Assembly (NCBI RefSeq): GCF_000802965.1
Contig: NZ_JSAK01000026.1
Coordinates: 1 to 60,125 of the forward strand
Length of the DNA: 60,125 bases
Direction: 5' to 3'
Source: Pseudomonas fluorescens
GTDB taxonomy: Bacteria > Pseudomonadota > Gammaproteobacteria > Pseudomonadales > Pseudomonadaceae
Below, in pieces: positions 25,252 to 34,796 of the stretch; position 1 is the first letter of the stretch, and each line of letters opens with the position of its first letter. Made by a program: the position numbers and the translations under genes. Below the pieces are notes generated by a model. It saw only the letters and a list, made by a program, of their open reading frames with translations. It had not been told where the DNA came from and searched no databases.

Positions 25252-26097
25252 TTACGCGGTTTCTACCGTCGGAAAACTCTTCACCAGTTCGTCCAGAGCT
25301 TTGAGCTGGGCCAGGAATGGCTCCAGTTTGTCCAGACGCAAGGCGCAAGGGCCATCGCATTTGGCGTTGTCCGGATCCGGGTGGGCTTCCAGGAACAGGC
25401 CGGCCAGGGACTGGCTCATGCCGGCTTTTGCCAGGTCGAGGACCTGAGCGCGGCGACCACCGGCGGAATCGGCACGACCACCCGGCATTTGCAGCGCGTG
25501 GGTCACGTCGAAGAACACCGGGTATTCGAACTGCTTCATGATGCCGAAGCCGAGCATGTCGACGACCAGGTTGTTGTAGCCGAAGCTCGAACCGCGCTCG
25601 CAGAGGATCAACTGATCGTTACCCGCTTCAACGCACTTGTTCAGGATGTGTTTCATTTCCTGAGGTGCGAGGAACTGGGCTTTCTTGATGTTGATCACCG
25701 CGCCGGTCTTGGCCATCGCGACCACGAGGTCGGTCTGGCGCGACAGGAAGGCCGGCAACTGGATGATGTCGCAGACTTCAGCGACGACCGCGGCCTGCTC
25801 AGGCTCGTGGACGTCGGTGATGATCGGCACGCCGAAGGCTTGCTTGATGTCCTGGAAAATCCGCATGCCCTCTTCCAGGCCAGGGCCACGGTAAGAGGTC
25901 ACGGAGGAACGGTTGGCCTTGTCGAAGCTGGCCTTGAACACGTAAGGGATACCCAGTTTCTGGGTAACCTTGACGTATTCTTCGCAGACCTGCATCGCCA
26001 TGTCGCGGCTTTCCAGCACGTTCATGCCGCCGAACAGCACCATTGGCTTGTCGTTGGCAATCTCGATATCGCCTACGCGGATGATCTTCTGCGCCAT
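25252..26097 (-). CDS. kdsA: 2-dehydro-3-deoxyphosphooctonate aldolase (KDO-8-phosphate synthase)
   Basis: KdsA condenses phosphoenolpyruvate and arabinose 5-phosphate to KDO-8-phosphate for the lipopolysaccharide inner core. The 281-residue barrel protein carries IITDVHEP, the KKAQFLAP stretch with the active-site lysine, and the LFLEAHPDPDNAKCDGPCA C-terminal block. ATG 26097 (MAQKIIRVG) has AAGG 10 bases upstream inside the end of pyrG, suggesting a pyrG-kdsA transcript. Confidence 0.97.
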   Translation of the reverse strand: MAQKIIRVGDIEIANDKPMVLFGGMNVLESRDMAMQVCEEYVKVTQKLGIPYVFKASFDKANRSSVTSYRGPGLEEGMRIFQDIKQAFGVPIITDVHEPEQAAVVAEVCDIIQLPAFLSRQTDLVVAMAKTGAVINIKKAQFLAPQEMKHILNKCVEAGNDQLILCERGSSFGYNNLVVDMLGFGIMKQFEYPVFFDVTHALQMPGGRADSAGGRRAQVLDLAKAGMSQSLAGLFLEAHPDPDNAKCDGPCALRLDKLEPFLAQLKALDELVKSFPTVETA

Positions 26098-26102
26098 AAG
26101 GT

Positions 26103-27734
26103 TCAAGCCTTCTTCTGGTGTTGAGCCAAAGCTGCTTTGACGAAACCGCTGAACAACGGGTGACCGTCGCGAGGTGTCGAAGTGAACTCAGGGTGGAACT
26201 GGCAAGCGACGAACCAAGGATGATCCGGTGCTTCAACCACTTCAACCAGCGCGCCGTCACCGGAACGACCGGAGATTTTCAGGCCGGCTTCGATGATTTG
26301 CGGCAGCAGGTTGTTGTTCACTTCGTAGCGATGACGGTGACGCTCGACGATCACGTCCTTGCCGTAGCAGCCGTGAACCAGGGAACCCGGCTCCAGTAGG
26401 CAGTCCTGCGCACCAAGGCGCATGGTGCCGCCCAGATCGGACGCTTCGGTACGGGTTTCGACGGCGCCGGTGGCATCTTCCCACTCGGTGATCAGGCCCA
26501 CGACCGGGTGACCGCTTGCACGATCGAACTCGGTGGAGTTGGCGTCTTTCCAGCCCAGCACGTTACGAGCGAACTCGATCACGGCCACTTGCATGCCCAG
26601 GCAGATGCCCAGGTATGGAACCTTGTTTTCGCGAGCGTATTGAACGGCGGTGATCTTGCCTTCCACGCCACGCAGACCGAAACCGCCAGGAACGAGGATC
26701 GCGTCGACGCCTTCGAGCAACGCAGTACCCTGGTTTTCGATGTCTTCGGAATCGATGTAGCGCAGGTTGACCTTGGTGCGGTTGCTGATGCCGGCGTGAC
26801 TCATCGCTTCGATCAGCGACTTGTAGGCGTCCAGCAGCTCCATGTACTTGCCGACCATGGCGATGGTGACTTCGTGCTCAGGATTGAGCTTGGCGTCGAC
26901 CACGGCTTCCCATTCGGACAAATCGGCACCGCCACATTGCAGGCCAAAACGCTCGACGACGAAATCGTCCAGACCCTGGGAGTGCAGAATGCCCGGGATC
27001 TTGTAGATGGTGTCGGCGTCTTCCAGCGCGATTACCGCACGTTCTTCAACGTTGGTGAACTGCGCAATCTTGCGACGGGAAGAAATATCGATCGGGTGAT
27101 CGGAGCGGCAGACCAGCACGTCTGGTTGCAGGCCGATGGAACGCAGTTCCTTGACCGAGTGCTGGGTTGGCTTGGTTTTGGTTTCGCCGGCAGTGGCGAT
27201 GTACGGCACCAGTGTCAGGTGCATCAGCATCGCGCGCTTGGCGCCGACTTCGAAACGCAGCTGGCGGATGGCTTCGAGGAACGGTTGGGATTCGATGTCA
27301 CCCACGGTGCCACCGATCTCGACCATTGCCACGTCGGCATCGCCTGCACCCTTGATGATGCGGCGCTTGATTTCGTCGGTGATGTGCGGAATCACCTGGA
27401 TGGTTGCGCCCAGGTAATCACCACGGCGCTCTTTGCGCAGCACGTGTTCGTAGACACGGCCGGTGGTGAAGTTGTTGTTCTGGGTCATCGTCGTGCGGAT
27501 GAACCGCTCGTAGTGGCCCAGGTCCAGGTCGGTCTCGGCGCCGTCGTGGGTGACGAACACTTCACCGTGCTGGAACGGGCTCATGGTGCCCGGGTCGACG
27601 TTGATGTACGGGTCCAGCTTCAGCATGGTGACCTTAAGTCCCCGCGCCTCCAGGATGGCCGCCAATGATGCCGATGCAATGCCTTTCCCCAATGAAGAAA
27701 CAACACCGCCCGTGACGAATATGTAGCGCGTCAT
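26103..27734 (-). CDS. pyrG: CTP synthase
   Basis: PyrG aminates UTP to CTP using glutamine. The 543-residue protein has an N-terminal synthetase domain beginning MTRYIFVTGGVVSSLGKG (P-loop) and a C-terminal class I glutaminase with nucleophile Cys378 (GICLGMQ), His514 and Glu516. kdsA follows after 5 bases. The 274 bases between pyrG and tilS hold no recognisable gene or repeat and probably contain the pyrG promoter. Confidence 0.98.
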   Translation of the reverse strand: MTRYIFVTGGVVSSLGKGIASASLAAILEARGLKVTMLKLDPYINVDPGTMSPFQHGEVFVTHDGAETDLDLGHYERFIRTTMTQNNNFTTGRVYEHVLRKERRGDYLGATIQVIPHITDEIKRRIIKGAGDADVAMVEIGGTVGDIESQPFLEAIRQLRFEVGAKRAMLMHLTLVPYIATAGETKTKPTQHSVKELRSIGLQPDVLVCRSDHPIDISSRRKIAQFTNVEERAVIALEDADTIYKIPGILHSQGLDDFVVERFGLQCGGADLSEWEAVVDAKLNPEHEVTIAMVGKYMELLDAYKSLIEAMSHAGISNRTKVNLRYIDSEDIENQGTALLEGVDAILVPGGFGLRGVEGKITAVQYARENKVPYLGICLGMQVAVIEFARNVLGWKDANSTEFDRASGHPVVGLITEWEDATGAVETRTEASDLGGTMRLGAQDCLLEPGSLVHGCYGKDVIVERHRHRYEVNNNLLPQIIEAGLKISGRSGDGALVEVVEAPDHPWFVACQFHPEFTSTPRDGHPLFSGFVKAALAQHQKKA

Positions 27735-28008
27735 GAAAAACCCTAGAAGTCTGCGTTAAAGCGGTCCGAGCCGCCGGGGAAAGCGAAGGAAGGCCGAAGC
27801 CCCCGATCACCTGCATTAATCACAGTGCACCTTTCAAAAAAACCGCCGCGTTGGGACAGACCGGGAGATGAAACACCGGTACGTTGCTCGCTACACATTT
27901 TTTGGAATCGCCCAGCAAAGACTGCTTGGTAATCGGCAACTCCTGCAATTCAGGCGAATCCACAGAAGTTGTATCAAGAAGGGAGCGTAGTCTACCGGAA
28001 AGCCCCTT

Positions 28009-29337
28009 TCAGCTCAAACCTTGATCTTCGCCCGGCGGCTGCCAATGCAAATTCCAGCCACCCATCGGACCACCATCCAGCCCCGGCAGGTTCGCCACCG
28101 CCAGCAATTGCTCGCCCTTGTACAGCAGCGGCAATCTGCCGCGCATGAACATCGGCACTCCGCGCTCGTTGAGCAAACGCTTCAGGTCGCGATGACCACG
28201 GCCGGGTAACTCCATCACTTCTCCCCCTTCACGATAGCGGATCTGTAACGGGCCATCGGGGATTTGCCCCTTCAGCATGAGCACGCCGTTATCGGGCAAC
28301 ACCAGAGCCTGCGCGGGGTCAGGCCACTCTCCAACCGAAATCGCTATACGCAACCAGGTGCCGGACAGCCACCAGATACGATCGCCCGCCCGATGCATTT
28401 CCCCATCGGCTAACCGCCAAATGGGTCGCGCATCGCCGGTGGCATCGCGTAAATCCTCCCAACCCGACCAATGGTCGCTATCTGGCAGTCGTGTCAGCGG
28501 TTCGAGCCAATGGCTGATCGCGTTGCGCTGACGGGCGGCCGAGAGTTTTTCCAGCGATGCCAGCTCCAGAGAAGGCAGACCCAGCCAATCGAAATCACTG
28601 AGGCTGGTCGCTTGTCTCAAATCGATTTGTGCCAACTCATCAAGCAACCCCTGCGCTTCGCTCAGATGCGCAGCGCTACGGGCCATGGTTGTGATCGCTT
28701 GTGGCCAACGTGCGGTCAATACCGGAAAAATCTGGTGGCGCAGATAGTTTCGCGAGAATTGACGATCCTGATTGGAAGGGTCTTCGATCCAGTTCAACTG
28801 ATGCCCCGCCGCATAGGCCTCAAGCTCAGCGCGGCTGGCATCAAGCAAAGGGCGCAGCAGATGCCCCTTCCCCAACCGGCGTTGTCGGGGCATCCCTGAC
28901 AAACCTCTCACACCAGCCCCACGTAGCAGGCGGAACAACAAGGTTTCTGCCTGATCGTCGCGGTGCTGGGCAGTCAGCAACACTTCATTGATTTGAGTGA
29001 CCTCGGTGAAGGCGCTGTAACGCGCGTCCCGGGCAGCACGCTCAACACTGGCGCCGGGTTGAACCTGCACGCGAATGACCTGTAATGGCACTCCCAGCGA
29101 TTCGCACACCAACCGACAATGTTCCGGCCACGCATCGGCCACAGTCTGAAGGCCGTGATGGACATGGATGGCGTTTAGCGCAGGCAGGGATTCGGTTTTA
29201 GCGAGAGTGGCGAGAAGGTGCAGGAGGACAGTGGAATCGAGGCCACCGGAGAATGCGATGTGCCAGGTATTGGCATTGCGCCAGGATTTCAGGTTCAGCA
29301 GGATCCTGACAGACAGATCGATATTGGAAGGATTCAT
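28009..29337 (-). CDS. tilS: tRNA(Ile)-lysidine synthase
   Basis: TilS attaches lysine to C34 of tRNA-Ile(CAU), changing its amino acid and codon identity; it is essential. The 442-residue protein has the PP-loop ATP site SGGLDS at residues 30-35, HRDDQAETLLFRLLRG further on, and the C-terminal TilS domains (ELPGRGHRDLKRLLNERGVP). A repeat of the GATCGCAGCC family lies between it and accA. Confidence 0.95.
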   Translation of the reverse strand: MNPSNIDLSVRILLNLKSWRNANTWHIAFSGGLDSTVLLHLLATLAKTESLPALNAIHVHHGLQTVADAWPEHCRLVCESLGVPLQVIRVQVQPGASVERAARDARYSAFTEVTQINEVLLTAQHRDDQAETLLFRLLRGAGVRGLSGMPRQRRLGKGHLLRPLLDASRAELEAYAAGHQLNWIEDPSNQDRQFSRNYLRHQIFPVLTARWPQAITTMARSAAHLSEAQGLLDELAQIDLRQATSLSDFDWLGLPSLELASLEKLSAARQRNAISHWLEPLTRLPDSDHWSGWEDLRDATGDARPIWRLADGEMHRAGDRIWWLSGTWLRIAISVGEWPDPAQALVLPDNGVLMLKGQIPDGPLQIRYREGGEVMELPGRGHRDLKRLLNERGVPMFMRGRLPLLYKGEQLLAVANLPGLDGGPMGGWNLHWQPPGEDQGLS

Positions 29338-29361
29338 AGAGATCGATCACTTCACATAAAT

Positions 29362-29455
29362 CCCCTGTAGGAGCTGCCGCAGGCTGCGATCTTTTGACTT
29401 TGATTTTTATAAAAAAAGATCAAAAGATCGCAGCCTTCGGCAGCTCCTACAGGGG
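29362..29455. repeat. Inverted repeat (GATCGCAGCC family) with AT-rich loop
   Basis: The left arm CCCCTGTAGGAGCTGCCG and the right arm CGGCAGCTCCTACAGGGG frame an inner CGATCTTTT/AAAAGATCG pairing. One mismatch separates the arms, and the loop is mostly A and T. It is the second copy of the element at 22590-22665 and lies just downstream of accA. Confidence 0.88.
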
Positions 29456-29469
29456 TACCGCGAGGTCAG

Positions 29470-30417
29470 TTAGAGACCGTAGCTCATCAGACGATCGTAA
29501 CGGCGCTTGAGCAGCGCGTCGTTATCGAACTTCTTCAGCATCGCCAGTTGCGAACTCAGCTCGGCACGGATCGAAGCGGCCGCAGCTGCCGGATCACGGT
29601 GAGCGCCGCCCAGAGGCTCGCCGATCACTTTGTCGACGATGCCCAGGCCTTTGAGACGCTCGGCAGTAATGCCCATGGCTTCAGCGGCATCCGGTGCTTT
29701 CTCGGCGGTTTTCCACAGGATCGAAGCACAACCTTCCGGCGAGATCACCGCGTAGGTCGAATACTGCAGCATGTTCAGCTGATCGCAGACGCCGATGGCC
29801 AGTGCACCACCGGAACCACCCTCACCGATAACGGTGGCGATGATTGGGGTTTTCAGGCGAGCCATCACGCGCAGGTTCCAGGCAATCGCTTCGCTCTGGT
29901 TGCGCTCTTCAGCGTCGATGCCTGGGTAAGCACCCGGGGTGTCGATGAAGGTCAGGATCGGCATTTTGAAACGTTCGGCCATTTCCATCAGACGGCAGGC
30001 CTTGCGGTAGCCTTCCGGACGCGGCATACCGAAGTTGCGGCGAACCTTTTCACGAACTTCGCGACCTTTCTGGTGACCGATCACCATCACTGGCTGATCG
30101 TCCAGACGGGCAATACCGCCGACGATGGCGGCATCGTCGGAGAAGTGACGGTCACCATGCAGCTCATCGAACTCGGTGAAGATGTGTTCGATGTAGTCCA
30201 GGGTATAGGGACGTTTCGGGTGACGCGCCAGACGCGCGATCTGCCAGCTGGTCAGCTTGCCGAAGATGTCTTCGGTCAGCGTGCTGCTTTTGTCCTGCAG
30301 GCGGGAGATCTCATCGCCGATATTCAGCGAATTGTCATTACCGACCAAGCGCAACTCTTCGATCTTGGCTTGCAGGTCGGCGATCGGCTGTTCGAAATCT
30401 AGAAAATTCGGGTTCAT
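29470..30417 (-). CDS. accA: Acetyl-CoA carboxylase carboxyltransferase subunit alpha
   Basis: AccA, with AccD, transfers the carboxyl group from biotin to acetyl-CoA in the first step of fatty acid synthesis. The 315-residue protein starts MNPNFLDFEQP at ATG 30417 as in other pseudomonads; a TTG frame further upstream was rejected. The core motifs FIDTPGAYPGIDAEERNQSE and IGEGGSGGALAIGV are intact. It lies 139 bases downstream of dnaE on the same strand. Confidence 0.97.
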   Translation of the reverse strand: MNPNFLDFEQPIADLQAKIEELRLVGNDNSLNIGDEISRLQDKSSTLTEDIFGKLTSWQIARLARHPKRPYTLDYIEHIFTEFDELHGDRHFSDDAAIVGGIARLDDQPVMVIGHQKGREVREKVRRNFGMPRPEGYRKACRLMEMAERFKMPILTFIDTPGAYPGIDAEERNQSEAIAWNLRVMARLKTPIIATVIGEGGSGGALAIGVCDQLNMLQYSTYAVISPEGCASILWKTAEKAPDAAEAMGITAERLKGLGIVDKVIGEPLGGAHRDPAAAAASIRAELSSQLAMLKKFDNDALLKRRYDRLMSYGL

Positions 30418-30556
30418 AGGCGTCCGTCTTGGGTCGACATCCAAAAGAGCTTGGGCCGGCCGGTTGTCTATTCGCGCCCTACCTTAAGGGACAGGCGCGT
30501 TCAGGTCGAGATTAAAAATTCAGGTCAAGGTCAGGGCAAACCAATAGCACTGACCG

Positions 30557-33500
30557 TCAACGGTATTGGAGGAAGACGTTGTCTCGCCCGAACTGGTCAC
30601 GCAGGGCTTGAATCAACGCATCCGCCGGGTCGATTCGCCAGCCTTCGCCGAACTGCAACAAGGCCTTCGCATCGGGACTGGTGTAGTCCATGGTGATCGG
30701 GCACGCACCGCGGTGACGCTTCAACAACTCACCCAGCCAGCGTAGCTGATCGCCCTTGAGATCCTTGGCATGCAGCTTCAAGCGCAGGCTTTCGGCCAGG
30801 TTGGTGCGCGCGTCTTCCATGCTCATCACCCGCTTGACCCGCAGCCGCAGGCCGCCGGAGAAGTCGTCGTTGCTGACTTCACCTTCGACCACCACCATCG
30901 CATCGGTCTGCAACAGCGATTGCGCGGAATGGAACGCATCGGCGAACAGCGACGCTTCGATTCGCCCCGAACGGTCGTCGAGGGTGATGAAGCCCATCTT
31001 GTCGCCCTTTTTGTTCTTCATGACGCGCAGGGCGATGATCATACCGGCGACGGTCTGGGTATCGCGCGCCGGCTTCAGGTCGATGATTCGTTGACGGGCG
31101 AAACGGCGGATTTCACCTTCGTATTCGTCGATCGGGTGACCGGTCAGGTACAGGCCCAAGGTGTCTTTCTCGCCTTTCAGGCGTTCCTTGAGCGTCAGTT
31201 CCTTGGCCTTGCGATGGTTGGCGTAAACGTCGGCGTCTTCTTCTACGAACAGGCCGCCAAACAAGTCGGCATGGCCGCTGTCGTGGGTTCGGGCGGTTTG
31301 TTCGGCAGCCTTGATTGCCTCTTCCATCGCGGTCAGCAACACCGCGCGATTGCGGTCGATGTTGGCCTGATAGGCTTTCGGCTCGTCATGGAAATACGGA
31401 CCGAGACGATCCAGCGCTCCGCTGCGGATCAAGCCGTCGAGAGTCCGCTTGTTGATGCGCTTGAGGTCAACCCGGGCGCAGAAGTCGAAGAGGTCCTTGA
31501 ACGGGCCTTTCTGACGCGCCTCGGTGATCGCCTCGACCGGGCCTTCGCCCACACCCTTGATCGCGCCCAGACCGTAAATAATCCGGCCTTCGTCGTTTAC
31601 CGTGAACTTGAATTCGGAAGTGTTCACGTCCGGCGCGTCGAGACGCAGCTTCATCGTGCGCACTTCTTCGATCAAGGTCACGACCTTGTCGGTGTTGTGC
31701 ATATCCGCCGACAGTACCGCGGCCATGAACGGCGCCGGGTAGTGCGCTTTCAGCCACGCGGTCTGGTACGACACCAGGCCGTAAGCGGCGGAGTGGGATT
31801 TGTTGAAGCCGTAACCGGCGAACTTTTCTACGAGGTCGAAAATGTTACCGGCCAGGTCGGCGTCGATATTGTTGGTGGCGCAACCTTCAATGAAACCGCC
31901 GCGCTGCTTGGCCATTTCCTCGGGTTTTTTCTTACCCATGGCCCGACGGAGCATGTCCGCGCCGCCGAGGGTGTAGCCGGCCATGACCTGGGCAATCTGC
32001 ATCACCTGTTCTTGATACAGGATGATGCCGTAGGTCGGGGCCAATACTGGCTTCAGGCCTTCGTACTGGTAGTCCGAGTGCGGGTACGCCAGTTCGGCGC
32101 GACCGTGCTTACGGTTGATGAAGTCGTCCACCATGCCCGATTGCAGCGGGCCCGGACGGAACAGTGCCACCAGTGCGATCAAGTCTTCCAGGCAGTCGGG
32201 CTTGAGCTTTTTGATCAGCTCTTTCATGCCGCGGGACTCGAGCTGGAACACGGCCGTGGTTTCGGCTTTTTGCAGCAGTGAATAGGTCGGTTTGTCGTCC
32301 AACGGGATGAACGCGATGTCCAGCGGCGGCTCGTTGACCTTGGCGCGGTCGCGGTTGATGGTTTTCAGCGCCCAGTCGATGATCGTCAGGGTCCGCAGGC
32401 CGAGGAAGTCGAACTTCACCAGACCAGCCGCTTCAACGTCGTCCTTGTCGAACTGGGTTACCAGGCCATCGCCCGCTTCGTCGCAATAGATCGGCGAAAA
32501 GTCGGTCAGCTTGGTCGGTGCGATAACCACACCACCGGCGTGCTTGCCGACGTTACGCACAACGCCTTCAAGCTTGCGGGCCATCTCCCAGATTTCCGCG
32601 GCTTCTTCATCGACCTTGATGAAGTCGCGCAGAATTTCTTCCTGCTCGTAAGCCTTTTCCAGGGTCATGCCGACTTCGAACGGGATCATCTTCGACAGAC
32701 GATCCGCCAGGCCATAGGACTTGCCCTGCACCCGCGCCACATCTCGCACCACCGCTTTCGCGGCCATGGAACCGAAGGTGATGATCTGGCTCACAGCGTT
32801 GCGGCCGTACTTCTCGGCCACGTAGTCGATTACCCGGTCACGACCGTCCATACAGAAGTCGACGTCGAAGTCGGGCATGGAGACCCGTTCCGGGTTAAGG
32901 AAGCGCTCGAACAGCAGGTCATATTCCAGCGGATCGAGGTCGGTGATCTTCTGAACATAGGCCACCAGCGACCCGGCTCCCGACCCCCGGCCAGGACCGA
33001 CCGGCACGCCGTTGTTCTTGGCCCACTGGATAAAGTCCATCACGATCAGGAAGTAACCGGGGAAGCCCATCTGGATAATGATATCCAGCTCGAAATTCAA
33101 CCGGTCGACATAGACCTGGCGCTTGGCTTCGTAGTCCTCGGTGGTGTCCTTGGGCAGCAGGACCGCGAGACGCTCTTCCAGACCATCGAACGAGACTTTG
33201 CGGAAATATTCATCGATGGTCATGCCATCGGGAATCGGGAAGTTGGGCAGGAAGTGCGTGCCCAGTTTTACTTCAATGTTGCAGCGCTTGGCGATCTCGA
33301 CGGTGTTTTCCAGCGCTTCGGGAATGTCGCTGAACAACTCAGCCATCTCCTCGGCGCTTTTGAGGTACTGCTGATCGCTGTAGTTTTTCGAGCGCCGCGG
33401 ATCGTCGAGGGCGCGGCCCTCACCGATGCAAACGCGGGTTTCGTGAGCGGCGAAGTCTTCCTGCTTGATGAAGCGCACATCGTTGGTCGCGACCAGCGGC

Positions 33501-34078
33501 GCGCCGATCTTCTCGGCCAAAGCCACGGCGCCATGCAGTTGCTCTTCATCGTTGGGGCGGTTGGTGCGCTGGATCTCCAGATAGAAACGGTCCGGAAACA
33601 CGTCCATCCATTCACGGGCCAGGGATTCCGCTTCCGCCGGGTTGCCGCTGAGCATGGCCTGGCCGATTTCGCCCTCTTTGGCTGCCGATAGCATGATCAA
33701 GCCTGCGTTGGCTTCAGCGACCCATTCGCGCTCGATGATGATCGCGCCATTGCGCTGGCCATCGATGAAGCCGCGGGAAATCAGCTCGGTGAGGTTGCGA
33801 TAGCCTTCGGCATTCATCACCAGCAGGCTGATCCGGCTCAGGGGGTTATCCGGATCCTTGTTCGACAGCCACAGGTCGGCGCCGCAGATCGGCTTGATCC
33901 CTGCACCCATGGCGTTTTTATAGAATTTGACCAGGGAACACATGTTGTTCTGGTCGGTGACCGCAACGGCAGGCATGTTCATGCCGACCAGGGTCTTGAC
34001 CAGCGGTTTGATCCGCACCAGACCGTCGACCAGGGAGTATTCAGTGTGCAGGCGTAGATGAACGAATGAAGCCGGCAT
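30557..34078 (-). CDS. dnaE: DNA polymerase III subunit alpha
   Basis: DnaE is the replicative polymerase. The 1173-residue protein has an N-terminal PHP domain (FVHLRLHTEYSLVDG), the C-family polymerase core with catalytic Asp403 and Asp405 in PDFDVDF, finger and beta-binding regions, and an OB-fold domain near the C-terminus. The length is close to E. coli DnaE (1160). A terminator separates it from the lpx cluster upstream. Confidence 0.98.
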   Translation of the reverse strand: MPASFVHLRLHTEYSLVDGLVRIKPLVKTLVGMNMPAVAVTDQNNMCSLVKFYKNAMGAGIKPICGADLWLSNKDPDNPLSRISLLVMNAEGYRNLTELISRGFIDGQRNGAIIIEREWVAEANAGLIMLSAAKEGEIGQAMLSGNPAEAESLAREWMDVFPDRFYLEIQRTNRPNDEEQLHGAVALAEKIGAPLVATNDVRFIKQEDFAAHETRVCIGEGRALDDPRRSKNYSDQQYLKSAEEMAELFSDIPEALENTVEIAKRCNIEVKLGTHFLPNFPIPDGMTIDEYFRKVSFDGLEERLAVLLPKDTTEDYEAKRQVYVDRLNFELDIIIQMGFPGYFLIVMDFIQWAKNNGVPVGPGRGSGAGSLVAYVQKITDLDPLEYDLLFERFLNPERVSMPDFDVDFCMDGRDRVIDYVAEKYGRNAVSQIITFGSMAAKAVVRDVARVQGKSYGLADRLSKMIPFEVGMTLEKAYEQEEILRDFIKVDEEAAEIWEMARKLEGVVRNVGKHAGGVVIAPTKLTDFSPIYCDEAGDGLVTQFDKDDVEAAGLVKFDFLGLRTLTIIDWALKTINRDRAKVNEPPLDIAFIPLDDKPTYSLLQKAETTAVFQLESRGMKELIKKLKPDCLEDLIALVALFRPGPLQSGMVDDFINRKHGRAELAYPHSDYQYEGLKPVLAPTYGIILYQEQVMQIAQVMAGYTLGGADMLRRAMGKKKPEEMAKQRGGFIEGCATNNIDADLAGNIFDLVEKFAGYGFNKSHSAAYGLVSYQTAWLKAHYPAPFMAAVLSADMHNTDKVVTLIEEVRTMKLRLDAPDVNTSEFKFTVNDEGRIIYGLGAIKGVGEGPVEAITEARQKGPFKDLFDFCARVDLKRINKRTLDGLIRSGALDRLGPYFHDEPKAYQANIDRNRAVLLTAMEEAIKAAEQTARTHDSGHADLFGGLFVEEDADVYANHRKAKELTLKERLKGEKDTLGLYLTGHPIDEYEGEIRRFARQRIIDLKPARDTQTVAGMIIALRVMKNKKGDKMGFITLDDRSGRIEASLFADAFHSAQSLLQTDAMVVVEGEVSNDDFSGGLRLRVKRVMSMEDARTNLAESLRLKLHAKDLKGDQLRWLGELLKRHRGACPITMDYTSPDAKALLQFGEGWRIDPADALIQALRDQFGRDNVFLQYR

Positions 34079-34108
34079 AGTGATCCTGCGTTAAGTCATG
34101 AAAACAAC

Positions 34109-34132
34109 AAGGCCCGGATTGTACCGGGCCTT
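34109..34132 (-). terminator. Terminator of the lpx-rnhB cluster
   Basis: AAGGCCCGG pairs exactly with CCGGGCCTT around a 6-base loop. On the minus strand it is followed by TTGTTGTTTT. It lies 22 bases after the rnhB stop and 30 before the dnaE start. Confidence 0.75.
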
Positions 34133-34154
34133 GGTAGAAAAAATCAGCCTGCGA

Positions 34155-34796
34155 TTAACTCTCGACCAGACTCTCGCGAGCTTCGTAAGCAAGGCGTACC
34201 GGGGCAAACGAACGCCGGTGAATCGGGGTCGGGCCCAGGCGTGCCAGTGCTTCCAGATGAACGGGCGTCGGGTAGCCTTTGTGGCCGCCGATGCCGTAGC
34301 CTGGGTAGATCAATTCGAAAGCAGACATTTCACGATCACGGCTGACCTTCGCGAGAATCGACGCTGCTGCAATGGCAGGGACCTTGCTGTCGCCTTTAAC
34401 CACGGCTTCCGCGCGCATCGGCAGTTTCGGGCAGCGGTTGCCGTCGATCATCGCCAGTTTCGGCTGGATGTGCAGCCCGGCAATGGCGCGCTGCATGGCC
34501 AGCATGGTCGCGTGGAGGATGTTCAGCTCGTCGATCTCTTCGACTTCCGCCCGTGCAATGCACCAACTCAGGGCTTTTTCGCAGATCTCGTCGTAGAGCT
34601 TTTCGCGACGGGCTTCGGTGAGTTTCTTCGAGTCGTTCAAACCGAGAATCGGACGGTTCGGGTCAAGGATCACAGCCGCCGTCACCACAGCTCCACAGAG
34701 CGGGCCGCGACCGACTTCATCGACACCGGCAACCAATTCTTCGACTTCAGCGACCAAGGTGAAATCCAGCCCCATCTGCATGCTTGTCTTACTCAT
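34155..34796 (-). CDS. rnhB: Ribonuclease HII
   Basis: RNase HII removes single ribonucleotides and RNA primers from DNA. The 213-residue protein shows the catalytic acidic pattern in GVDEVGRGPLCG (Asp-Glu) and IDGNRCPKL, plus the HKGYPTPVHLEAL signature. It overlaps the lpxB stop by an ATGA arrangement and ends the lpx cluster; a terminator follows. The C-terminus is short and carries no PCNA-type motif, as expected for bacteria. Confidence 0.95.
   Translation of the reverse strand: MSKTSMQMGLDFTLVAEVEELVAGVDEVGRGPLCGAVVTAAVILDPNRPILGLNDSKKLTEARREKLYDEICEKALSWCIARAEVEEIDELNILHATMLAMQRAIAGLHIQPKLAMIDGNRCPKLPMRAEAVVKGDSKVPAIAAASILAKVSRDREMSAFELIYPGYGIGGHKGYPTPVHLEALARLGPTPIHRRSFAPVRLAYEARESLVES

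Noticed and set aside
30770..32281. 503-codon open frame antisense to dnaE
   Set aside because: Same reason: a shadow of a high-GC gene, with no recognisable protein features.
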